Assembly (NCBI GenBank): GCA_016718875.1
Contig: JADKBL010000025.1
Span: 1-53,749, forward strand
DNA length: 53,749 nucleotides
Source: Bacteroidota bacterium
GTDB taxonomy: Bacteria > Bacteroidota > Bacteroidia > Bacteroidales > VadinHA17
Direction of reading: 5' to 3'
Under the pieces are notes generated by a model. The model was given only the letters and a program-made list of their open reading frames with translations. It was not told where the DNA came from and made no database searches. Position 1 is the stretch's first letter; each line of letters starts with the position of its first letter. The translations under genes and the position numbers were made by a program. Positions 16,145 to 24,473 of the stretch are shown piece after piece.

Positions 16145-17482
16145 ATGTGGCTGATAATCTTACTTTTCCTGGCAATTGCTTTTATTATAATTACCACTAC
16201 AAAATTCAAGTGGCATCCTTTCCTTTCGCTGCTTATTGCAGCAATCGGATTCGGTGCATTTTCAGGAACAATGTCTCTTGAACAGGTTGTAAAATCAGTC
16301 AATACCGGTTTTGGAAATACTGTCGGATTCATTGGAATAGTAATTCTTGCCGGCTCAATAATCGGTACTTTCCTTGAAAAATCGGGAGGGGCTCATGCAC
16401 TGGCAACAAGTACTCTTAAAATTGTTGGTAAAAAAAATGTACCACTGGCTCTGAGCATAATAGGATATATTGTAAGTATACCAGTATTCTGCGATTCAGG
16501 TTTCATTATTATTTCCCCTCTTGCAAAAGCCATGACCAAAGAGGTAAAAATCTCTTTTGCAGTGGGAGCAATAGCACTCAGCCTGGGACTGATTATCACC
16601 CATTCAATAATACCACCGACACCAGGTCCAATTGGCGCTGCTGGAATTCTTAATGCAGATCTGGGCCTGGTGATTATCCTGGGAATCCCGGTAAGCCTTG
16701 CAGGACTCATTGCCGCCTGGATGTTCGCTGTAAAGATCGTACCTAAAATAAAGTATGAATATGTTCATGAACCAATTGAGGCAACAAAAGAAATAAACGA
16801 TTATCCGTCTGCGACTAAATCTCTTCTCCCTATTTTTACTCCAATTCTTCTTATCATAATGAGGTCAGTTGCACAGTTGCCATCTGCTCCTTTTGGCACC
16901 GGAAATATTTCAGGAATCATCAGTTTTCTTGGCCAGCCGATAATTGCATTACTTATAGGAGTTGCACTTGCGTTGCTTCTTCCGAAGAAACTCACAAAAG
17001 ACATGATATCCTCAACAGGATGGGTTGGTGAAGCTGTTCTGGCTGCTGCAACAATAATAATAATCACCGGCTGTGGCGGGGCATTCGGTCAGGTGCTCCA
17101 GAGCTCCGGAATTGGTGATTTTATAAAGGAAAACCTGTCAGGAGCAAAGAGTCTTGGAATTTTACTGCCTATTATTATTGCAGCATCGTTTAAGACAGCC
17201 CAGGGATCAGGTACTGTGGCAATCATAACCGGGGCAAGTCTCATGGCTCCCCTGCTTGAACCGCTCGGAATGGATAGTCCGATGGCAAAAGCACTTGTTG
17301 TTGTTGCCCTGGGATCTGGTTCACTGATGGCAAGTCATGTAAACGACAGCTATTTCTGGGTTGTTACGCAGCTTTCGAAAATGAATGTAAACCAGGGATA
17401 TAAACTACAGACTCTCGGAACATTTACTACCGGGGTAGTTTGTTCACTTGCAGCATGGATAATGAGTCTGTTTATTTTATGA
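16145..17482 (+). CDS. GntP-family gluconate/sugar-acid permease
   Basis: 445 residues, 12-14 hydrophobic helices. Signature segments of the gluconate:H+ symporter family are present: FKWHPFLSLLIAAIGFGAFSG, SVNTGFGNTVGFIGIVILAGS, IPVFCDSGFIIISPLAKAM, HSIIPPTPGPIGAAGIL and near the end ASHVNDSYFWVVTQLSKM. The family brings gluconate, glycerate, threonate or related acids in with protons. Its position between a sugar-acid lyase-like enzyme and a racemase, kinase and dehydrogenase set for four-carbon acids suggests the same class of substrate. Start ATG at 16145; the alternative upstream region is repeat DNA. Confidence 0.92.
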   Translation: MWLIILLFLAIAFIIITTTKFKWHPFLSLLIAAIGFGAFSGTMSLEQVVKSVNTGFGNTVGFIGIVILAGSIIGTFLEKSGGAHALATSTLKIVGKKNVPLALSIIGYIVSIPVFCDSGFIIISPLAKAMTKEVKISFAVGAIALSLGLIITHSIIPPTPGPIGAAGILNADLGLVIILGIPVSLAGLIAAWMFAVKIVPKIKYEYVHEPIEATKEINDYPSATKSLLPIFTPILLIIMRSVAQLPSAPFGTGNISGIISFLGQPIIALLIGVALALLLPKKLTKDMISSTGWVGEAVLAAATIIIITGCGGAFGQVLQSSGIGDFIKENLSGAKSLGILLPIIIAASFKTAQGSGTVAIITGASLMAPLLEPLGMDSPMAKALVVVALGSGSLMASHVNDSYFWVVTQLSKMNVNQGYKLQTLGTFTTGVVCSLAAWIMSLFIL

Positions 17483-17514
17483 GTAAATTTACAATAAGAA
17501 TAAGCAAATTAAGA

Positions 17515-17608
17515 CCTTTCCGAAATTACCACCCCTATCCCGAAGTCTCGGGACCCCAAGGGGGACTTTAAGAAATCGGAAAGCCCCCCTTGGGGGGTTG
17601 GGGGTGGA
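17515..17608. repeat. Foldback repeat with TCCCGA...TCGGGA hairpin
   Basis: CTTTCCG...CGGAAAG and CCACCCC...GGGGTGG arms enclose CCCCAAGGGGG-type segments and the palindrome TCCCGAAGTCTCGGGA (17538-17553). The hairpin type is the same as the one inside the tRNA remnant at 6671. A REP-like dispersed element between permease and racemase genes. Confidence 0.65.
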
Positions 17609-17647
17609 TTTATGTGAAAATTATTACAAAAATTAAGTATTCATACT

Positions 17648-18895
17648 ATGAGTCCTACTAATAATATCCGTCTCACCAAAATCCGGCAGCACTTTCCAAA
17701 GAACGGACTTGCCGATGTGAAAGGTGAAGTTTCAAAAGAGCTTCAAAGACTGAAGCCATTATTAAAGCCGGGAAGTAATATTGCGGTTGCAGTCGGTAGT
17801 CGGGGTATCAGGAATATTTTTCTGATTGTCAGAGAAGTAACTGATTTTATTAAAGCCAATGGAGCTCATCCGTTTATTGTCCCGGCAATGGGGAGCCATG
17901 GGAATGCAATTGCTGAGAACCAGGCACAGATACTTTCAGACTACGGTATTTCTGAAGAGACAATCGGAGTACCTGTAAGGTCATCAATGGAAGTTATTGA
18001 ACTGCCGAAAGGTGAATCTCCTGCATCGGTATTTATTGACAAAAATGCATACCAATCAGATGGCATAATACTTATAAACAGGATAAAGCCTCATACAGAC
18101 TATCATGGCTCGTATGAAAGCGGGATGGTGAAGATGACTGTTATCGGACTTGGGAAAGAGAAACAGGCATCGGCAATTCACAGCTATGGTGTTTACGGAC
18201 TAGCTGAACTGATTCCTGTTGTTGCAAAGGAGATCATAAAAACAGGGAAGGTATTAGGTGGACTGGCTATCGTTGAAAATGCCTTCGATGATACAATGAT
18301 AGTGAGTGCACTCAGGTCGGATGAGTTCTTTGAGAAGGAACCTACTCTTCTTAAAGCTGCAAAAGATAACATGCCGTATATTCCTGCTGATAATATTGAT
18401 CTGCTGATAATTGGCGAAATGGGAAAGAATCTCAGTGGCGTCGGAGTGGATCCTAATATAATTGGAAGGATGAAGATTTACGGACAGCCGGAACCGGACA
18501 GGCCTGTAGTCAAATCGATAATAATTGCTGATATAACAAAAGAGTCACACGGGAACGCTATCGGAGTGGGACTTGCGGATGTCATTCCAAGAAGTCTTTT
18601 CAATAAGATTGATTTCCCTTCTACCTATACAAATGGTATCACGAGCAGCTTTTATGAAAGAATAAAGATCCCTGTAATTGCAGAGACGGACAGAGATGCC
18701 TTTAATATTGCTTTAAGGGGGTGCGGATATATAAAAAAGGGAGAAGAGAAAATTGTAAGGATAAAGAACTCACTTCACCTGGAGGAGCTTTATGTTTCGG
18801 ATGCCGTGCTGGAAGAGATAAAGGATTCCGGGAAGATTGAGATCATTGAGAGAAATGTTGACCTGTTCAGCGGATCAGAATTTGGAAGATTCTGA
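17648..18895 (+). CDS. LarA-like nickel-dependent 2-hydroxyacid racemase/epimerase (DUF2088)
   Basis: 415 residues, the length of LarA (about 424). The four key residues of lactate racemase can be aligned by eye: His84 (AMGSHGNA), His149 (IKPHTDYHG), Lys162 (GMVKMTVIG) and His178 (SAIHSYG), with spacings 65/13/16 against 66/10/16 in Lactobacillus LarA. In LarA the lysine carries the nickel-pincer cofactor and histidines bind nickel and move protons. Characterised relatives act on lactate, malate, gluconate and other 2-hydroxy acids. Here, among a GntP permease, a four-carbon acid-sugar kinase and a PdxA-like dehydrogenase, C2 epimerisation of a threonate/erythronate-type acid is the natural reading. 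No larB/C/E cofactor genes lie in the window, so they must be elsewhere if nickel-pincer is used. Confidence 0.8.
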   Translation: MSPTNNIRLTKIRQHFPKNGLADVKGEVSKELQRLKPLLKPGSNIAVAVGSRGIRNIFLIVREVTDFIKANGAHPFIVPAMGSHGNAIAENQAQILSDYGISEETIGVPVRSSMEVIELPKGESPASVFIDKNAYQSDGIILINRIKPHTDYHGSYESGMVKMTVIGLGKEKQASAIHSYGVYGLAELIPVVAKEIIKTGKVLGGLAIVENAFDDTMIVSALRSDEFFEKEPTLLKAAKDNMPYIPADNIDLLIIGEMGKNLSGVGVDPNIIGRMKIYGQPEPDRPVVKSIIIADITKESHGNAIGVGLADVIPRSLFNKIDFPSTYTNGITSSFYERIKIPVIAETDRDAFNIALRGCGYIKKGEEKIVRIKNSLHLEELYVSDAVLEEIKDSGKIEIIERNVDLFSGSEFGRF

Positions 18896-18944
18896 TTTAT
18901 TGAATACTTTTTCACCAGGCACCTTTGTTTTAACCGGCCTCTCC

Positions 18945-19026
18945 CCAACCCCTCCCCCGATGTGGGAGGGGCTTAAAACAAAATAATGTGCGTTGGATCA
19001 TCCCCCTCTCACCCCGGGAGAGGGGG
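18945..19026. repeat. Pair of GC-rich hairpins
   Basis: CCCCTCCCCCGATGTGGGAGGGG (18949-18971 in part) and CCCCCTCTCACCCCGGGAGA plus GGGG (19002-19026) form two strong stems. They resemble common dispersed Bacteroidota REP-type repeats rather than terminators, since no T-run follows. Confidence 0.6.
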
Positions 19027-19073
19027 AATGAGGGGGTGAGGTCAGTTAAAAACAAATTAACTTGCAAACTATT

Positions 19074-20373
19074 ATGTCAAGCAATAAACATAGTACAGGC
19101 AATCCGCAAAAGATCCTCGTAGTTGCCGATGACCTCACCGGTGCGGTTGACACGGGAGTACAGTTCAGCAGGAGGAACCTGAAAACTGTTGTTGTTACTG
19201 GCAGTGAAAATCTTAGCAGAAGCCTGAAGGACTGTGATGTACTTGTTGTGGATACAGAGAGCCGGTTTAATGACATGGAAACTGCTTACAATAAGGCTTT
19301 TGAGACTGGTGAAAAGGCCCGATTTGAAAATATTAAATACCTGTACAAAAAGCTCGACTCTACTATGAGGGGCAATGTGGGCGCTGAGATTTCAGGGTTG
19401 ATGGATTCGATGAATATCAGTCATACATTTGTTGTTCCTGCACTGCCTCTGTACGGCAGAACTACACTGAACGGTAATGTATATGTTAAGGGAGTTCTTC
19501 TTGCTGAAACCGATTATGCTAATGATCCCAAAAATCCTGTAAAAGAATCATATATCCCGGCAATAATTTCAAGACAGTCAGATAAGAAGACGGGAGTTAT
19601 CAGCTTCAATGACCTCCTTGCAGGAAAGGAGGAAACCGGCATAAAGATTAATGACCTGATAAATGAAGGAGTTCAGATCATTATTATAGATGCTGAAGAT
19701 GATGAGGATCTTGAACAGATAGCCTCGGTAGTGGCAGATATCCATGGCAGAGTGATGTTTGCCGGATGTTCCGGATTTGCTGAAAAACTTGCCGGATATG
19801 TTGAGTTAAGTAAGGATAAAACGAGCAATGTTGTCATTGCCGGCAGTGTTAATAAAATAACACTTCAACAAACAGATCTTGCAGCGAAAGAACTGAATAT
19901 CAAAGCAATTGACATTGATGCAGAGAAGATCATCTCCGGGAAGAAGGATGATGAAAAAAAGAGAATACTGACACTAGCTGAAAAGTCAATAACTGCAGGT
20001 GAGGATGTGATAATAAGAAGCGCTTCATCACCCGGATCAGTAAAGAAATGCCTGGAAAAAGGTAGAAAACTTGGCATGGATGATTTCATTGTAAGTGATA
20101 TAGTGGCAAATTTTCTTGGCGGACTGGCTGGTGAAATAATCCTGAAAAAAGGGCCTAAAAGGTATTGTCCTGACAGGAGGTGACACAGCAATAAAAACAC
20201 TTAATGCATTAAATATTAATGGCATCGTGGTAAAAGATGAAATCCTGCACGGAATCCCGTATGGCTATTTCAATGATGATAATTACGGGGATCTGTTAGT
20301 TGTTACAAAAGCCGGAGGGTTTGGAGGTGAGGATGCCATTATTAAAATTTTAAATTTTCTGAGAAATGCCTGA
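19074..20373 (+). CDS. Four-carbon acid-sugar kinase (DUF1537/OtnK type), one frameshift
   Basis: N-terminal domain: ILVVADDLTGAVDTGVQFSR (substrate domain signature) and KKLDSTMRGNVGAEI. C-terminal nucleotide-binding domain: GSVNKITLQQTDLA, VSDIVANFLGGLAGEI, then LTGGDTAIKTLNAL, the conserved GGDTA motif, and KAGGFGGEDAI. The first frame stops at 20183; the second frame (GGDTA onward) stops at 20373, so one base is gained or lost around the A6/G3/A4 runs at 20145-20160. Joined length is about 432 residues, normal for the family, which phosphorylates D-threonate, D-erythronate or 3-oxo acids at C4. ATG at 19074 chosen over a TTG four codons earlier. The stop overlaps the next gene's start by 8 bp, supporting one operon. 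Confidence 0.85.
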
Positions 20374-21364
20374 TAATAAAAAGATCCCCGTTATTGGTAT
20401 TACTATGGGTGATCCTTCCGGGATCGGTCCTGAGATAATACTCAAAAGCTTTGAAAATGACGAGATAAGCAAACGCAGAATTGTTGTATTGGGCGATTAC
20501 CATGTAATGCAGGCTGCTCATGACCTGCTTAAAATCAAATCATTCAGGCTAAACAGTGTTAAAAGCATTTCTGAATGCTCTTTCAGCAGGGAAATACTCA
20601 ACATATTCAATCTTGATATTATCGGCAGGGATCAGCTTGTTCAGGGCAAGGTAAATGCTGCTTCCGGAGCTGCCGCCTTTGAGTGCCTGAAAAAGGCCAT
20701 TGAGCTTGCAAAGAATCATGAGATTGATGCGATTGCAACAGCACCTCTGAATAAGGAGGCGCTTCACATGGCGGGACATAAATATGCAGGCCACACGGAA
20801 ATACTGGCTGATCTTACCTCGACAGAAGATTACGCCATGTTGCTATATGACAAGAAATTAAGCGTTATCCATGTCTCGACACATATATCACTTCTTGAAG
20901 CAGTTACCGGACTCAGGAGAGAGAGAATTGAAAAAGTGACTGAACTGGCTGAGCAGTCGATGAGAAGATTACTCGGAAAATCGCCAAGGATAGCAGTTTC
21001 AGGACTAAATCCCCATTCAGGTGAGAACGGTTTATTTGGTGATGAAGAGATCAGGGAGATAATGCCGGCAATTAAAAATATGAAGTCAAAAGGAATTAAT
21101 GTTGAAGGTCCTGTCCCACCCGATACTGTTTTTTTAAAAGCTGTTAACGGAATGTATGATGTTGTTGTGGCCATGTATCACGACCAGGGGCATATACCGC
21201 TTAAGCTGCTTGGCTTTAATACAGGTGTAAATATTACAGTGGGTCTTCCATTCATAAGAACCTCTGTCGATCACGGAACTGCATTTGAGATAGCCTGGAA
21301 AGGCAAAGCCAGTGAAGAGAGTATGACAGAGGCAGTAAAGCTTGCTGTAAAACTGGCTCTTTAA
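20366..21364 (+). CDS. pdxA2: PdxA-family 4-phospho-acid dehydrogenase (PdxA2-like)
   Basis: 332 residues, full length. Motifs: ITMGDPSGIGPEIILK, metal ligand histidines in KYAGHTEIL, GLNPHSGENGLFGDEE and MYHDQGHIPLKLLGF, plus the closing GLPFIRTSVDHGTAFEIAWKG, all as in 4-hydroxythreonine-4-phosphate dehydrogenase. PdxA2 paralogues next to DUF1537 kinases oxidise and decarboxylate 4-phospho-D-threonate or 4-phospho-D-erythronate to dihydroxyacetone phosphate with NAD. The overlap with the kinase stop (8 bp) and absence of vitamin B6 genes favour the catabolic role over pyridoxal synthesis, though sequence alone cannot separate them. This gene ends the cluster; a CACAGAG repeat follows. Confidence 0.9.
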   Translation: MPDNKKIPVIGITMGDPSGIGPEIILKSFENDEISKRRIVVLGDYHVMQAAHDLLKIKSFRLNSVKSISECSFSREILNIFNLDIIGRDQLVQGKVNAASGAAAFECLKKAIELAKNHEIDAIATAPLNKEALHMAGHKYAGHTEILADLTSTEDYAMLLYDKKLSVIHVSTHISLLEAVTGLRRERIEKVTELAEQSMRRLLGKSPRIAVSGLNPHSGENGLFGDEEIREIMPAIKNMKSKGINVEGPVPPDTVFLKAVNGMYDVVVAMYHDQGHIPLKLLGFNTGVNITVGLPFIRTSVDHGTAFEIAWKGKASEESMTEAVKLAVKLAL

Positions 21365-21396
21365 ATGGACTGAAATCAACATCTGAACCATTTTTT

Positions 21397-21526
21397 ACCA
21401 CAGAGTTCACAAGAAAAATCACAGAGTTCACAAAGGAATAATAATCAAGCCTCTTCCTTAGTGAACTTTGTGATCACAATGCCTTCTGATAGCTATCATA
21501 ATATGACTCTGTGCCCTCTGTGGTTA
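21397..21526. repeat. CACAGAG/CACAAAG interspersed palindromic repeat, copy 2
   Basis: Begins ACCACAGAGTTCACAAG and ends CTCTGTGCCCTCTGTGGTTA; arms complement each other, with internal GTTCACAAAGG / CTTTGTGATC. Same family as 30210-30313. Confidence 0.75.
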
Positions 21527-21598
21527 AAACAAATTTTCGACTTTCTTTCATTCCAGGTCTAAAATAATTAGTATCTTTCTTAATAATCAATCTCTGCA

Positions 21599-24026
21599 AT
21601 GAAAAAGTCAGTTTTCTTCCTGTTTCTTTCATTTCTTGGTTTTAGTTTATATTCTCAGAATCATAATGAGATAATATCCGGATTGCTGACCCGTATATCT
21701 GAAAAACAACCTGCTGATCATATCTTCATCCATACTGACAGGAATCTCTATAACACAGGAGATACCATAAGGTTCCAGGCATTTATAAGGGACAGACAGA
21801 CAGGTGTAATTGAAACACCAAGCATTTCACTCTTTGTTCTTCTGCTTAACTCTGACCATGTTACAATAGACAGTGCCAGGTTCAGAATCAGCTATTCAAC
21901 TGCATCCGGCTGGCTTAAAATACCTGAGATTACCGCTCTGGGTAATTATTCAATACTTGCATACACAAGTGACCAGATGAACTACAGTCCTGAATTTGCT
22001 TTCAGAACACCAATAAGAATAGATAAGATAGGATCAGTCCATAGCGGGACTGATTCCTCACTAGTGCAGTCGCAATCAGCAAGCGATCTGAGGTTCCTGC
22101 CCGAGGGAGGTACATATGTTTATGGTATCAGGCAGAGGCTCGCATTCAATGCAGTAACATCAGCAGGGAAAAGTGTTAAGGCAAGCGGAGATATTGTAAA
22201 CCAGGATGGGAAAAAGATCACTGATTTTAAATCTGGTCCCTTTGGTCCGGGTGTTGTGGAATTCACCCCTGTACAAGGTGAAACTTATTATGCCAAACCT
22301 GTTGAAGCAGAATTCGGTAATATCAGCTGGCCACTTCCCGATCCTGAAAAATCAGGTGTTTCACTGAGGGTGAATAATACAAGGTCCGGATCAGTTGACA
22401 TTGCAGTGGCGGAAACGGAACCGGGGCAAAAAGTACTTCCTGACAGTTACAATGAACAAAATTTTAATATTCTCAAAAGATATTAAGCTTGATACTCTGT
22501 TCAGTGCAAGGATAAAAACAGCTGAGATACCTGCCGGTACTGCATTTGTCACACTGTATGATAATGAATTGAATCCGGTAGCTGAGAGAATGATCTTTCT
22601 GAATGCCGACAGAAAGATGAAAGTTCAGATTGGCGTTTCAAAACCAAACACAAGACCGGGAAGCGAAACAGAACTGACAATTAATACGACTGATGAAAAG
22701 GGTAATAATATAAGTTCAATTATTTCAGTCTCGGCAATAGATTCATCCTTGGGATTCTATAATGGTATCCCCTACTCTGACATTGAATCACTATTTCTTT
22801 TTGATACTGAGTTTTACAATAACCTGCCACAAAGTATCAGATGCACAGGGTTAAAGAATGCTGACAATAAAACTATCGATCTTTTAATGATGACTTACGG
22901 ATGGAGAAAGTACACTTTTAAAGAGACTGCAATGGTCATACATGAAAAGAGAAAGGATAATTATGATCATCTGAAGATCAGCAATCCGGGAAAAGATAAG
23001 AAAGGCAGGGAAGTGATCAATATTTTATCTCCTGAAGGCGGAGAGATATTAACACTCAGGTTAAATGAAAATATGGAAACATTGCTGCCCTTTGATTCAC
23101 TTGATGTTATGGCAAGGCAAATCATGATCCTTCCTGATGATGATCCTGCACGAAATTCAAATCCTGTGAATATTGAATTCCCTGAAAACAGAGAATATGC
23201 TGACAGTGCAAAGCTTATGAAAACTGATTTCCCTTATTCAGAAGCAGATTTTGTTTCTGTTAATAACGATCAGACTCTCTTCAATCCTGACAGCTCCATA
23301 ATGATAGATCCAATAACAATAAAAGGAACCAGGAAAAAACCAACAGAACATGTTGCCAAAACTGCTGAAGAATATAAATATGCTGGTGCTTTAACGCTAT
23401 ACAGTAAAGATTTTAAGGGAGAACAAACTTTTGAAGATATTCTTTACAAGTTAAATGCCTTCAGAATTAATAAATATTATAAAACAATCGTTCTTCGTAC
23501 AATTCAATTCAAAGACAAAATTGGTATCGGTTATGTGTACCGACCTGCATTAGTAGTTGTTGATGATGTTCCGATTTATACTAAGACTTATTCACCTATT
23601 GCACAAATGCCTACCTCAGACATAGCTTCAATAACTGTAGTAAGAGGAACACAAGGATTTTCAAGGTATGGTGAAAATGCAGCTAATGGAGTAGTAATAG
23701 TAACAACTAAAACAGGCAATAGAATCAATGGAATTATAGATCCCAATGATAAACCAGAACCTGTAGATAATAACTTAAAGCAAGTCAGAATTTTCCGTTC
23801 AGAAGTTGAATATTATACTCCAACCAAGGAACAGGTTGAAATTGTTCCGGAATATCAGTTCAGACCAACATTGCTCTGGAAGAGTGATGTTTATCTGGAT
23901 GGCTCTGGTCCGGTATTATTCAAATACCCCAATAACATGGGAAAAGGAACTGTTCTGATATTTGTCAATGGCGTGTCGATGACAAATTTGGTGGGATCGG
24001 GAAAAGGAAGTTATAACATAAGATAG
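21599..24026 (+). pseudogene. MG2/TonB-plug outer-membrane protein, copy B (frameshifted)
   Basis: Starts MKKSVFFLFLSFLGF (signal peptide to about residue 19). MG2-like domain with IFIHTDRNLYNTGDTIRF, then FLPEGGTY, a long beta-rich middle, the family motif MMTYGWRKY, and a C-terminal TonB plug domain (VVVDDVPIYTKTYSPIA, YGENAANGVVIVTTKTG) without a following barrel. Against copy C, copy B has two single-base deletions within about 30 bp at 22405-22436, so the first frame ends at 22486 after 295 residues and the rest (22395-24026) is read in another frame. The intact product would be about 808 residues. Such proteins are outer-membrane or surface associated in Bacteroidota; exact role unknown. 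The plug part here is the most complete of the three copies along with copy A. Confidence 0.85.
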
Positions 24027-24131
24027 AACTCAGGAACATATACTTATTCAGAGTCAAGTCCCATTGCAACCAGTTCACTTACAGACAATATAAGTTCAAC
24101 TTATTTTCAATAAATGTATTATCTTTGACAC

Positions 24132-24353
24132 ATGAATTCATACAATAAAATAATAAAAATAAGCTCTGACAAAAGATTTGGCAGACCCTGCATCAGAAAT
24201 ACAAGAATTACTGTATCTGATATACTTGGATGGCTAGGATCAGGGATGAGTTTTGAAGAAATATTGCAGGACTTTCCTGAACTTTCAAGAGAGGATATCA
24301 AAGCAAGTTTAATGTTTGCTGCTGACAGAGAACGTAAACTTCAGACAATCTGA
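24132..24353 (+). CDS. DUF433 antitoxin-like protein (VapB type)
   Basis: 73 residues. The sequence RFGRPCIRNTRITVSDILGW followed by GMSFEEILQDFPELSREDIKASL is the DUF433 signature: 'GkPvI.GTRi.v..il..la.G.s.eeil..yP.lt.edi.aal'. DUF433 proteins are winged-helix antitoxins that are normally co-transcribed with a DUF5615 PIN-like nuclease toxin overlapping their stop. Here the overlapping ATG (TGATG) is present but the toxin is only a stub. The gene lies between two copies of the MG2/plug gene. The antitoxin reading frame is whole; alone it could still act as a DNA-binding protein. Confidence 0.87.
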   Translation: MNSYNKIIKISSDKRFGRPCIRNTRITVSDILGWLGSGMSFEEILQDFPELSREDIKASLMFAADRERKLQTI

Positions 24354-24408
24354 TGAAATTGCTTTTTTTGATCAGAAGCTTTTATTCAGACAAAATTACA
24401 ATCCTTAA
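24353..24408 (+). pseudogene. 5' stub of a DUF5615 PIN-like toxin gene
   Basis: ATG overlaps the DUF433 stop by one base. Codons read MKLLF, and after removing two T from the run of seven T (24363-24369) continue DQKLLFRQNYNP before a stop. DUF5615 toxins begin MKLLFDQNLS-type, with the Asp being a catalytic PIN residue. The rest (about 100 codons) is absent; sequence similar to the upstream region of MG2/plug copy B begins within 20 bp. Match is short, so identity is moderate. Confidence 0.5.
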
Positions 24409-24473
24409 TTCTTTGACTTTCTCTTTCTTAGTCAGAATAATCTTTGTATCTTTATTATTCATCAGTTTCTGCA

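Noticed and set aside
20366..21364. Assignment as the vitamin B6 enzyme PdxA
   Set aside because: Overlap with a DUF1537 kinase gene and sugar-acid neighbours favour the catabolic PdxA2 branch; no other B6 genes are present.
24421..24473. Promoter for MG2/plug copy C
   Set aside because: AT-rich and similar to the region before copy B, with TAATCTTTG near 24437, but the element has a three-base gap and no proper -33 match, so it is not claimed.
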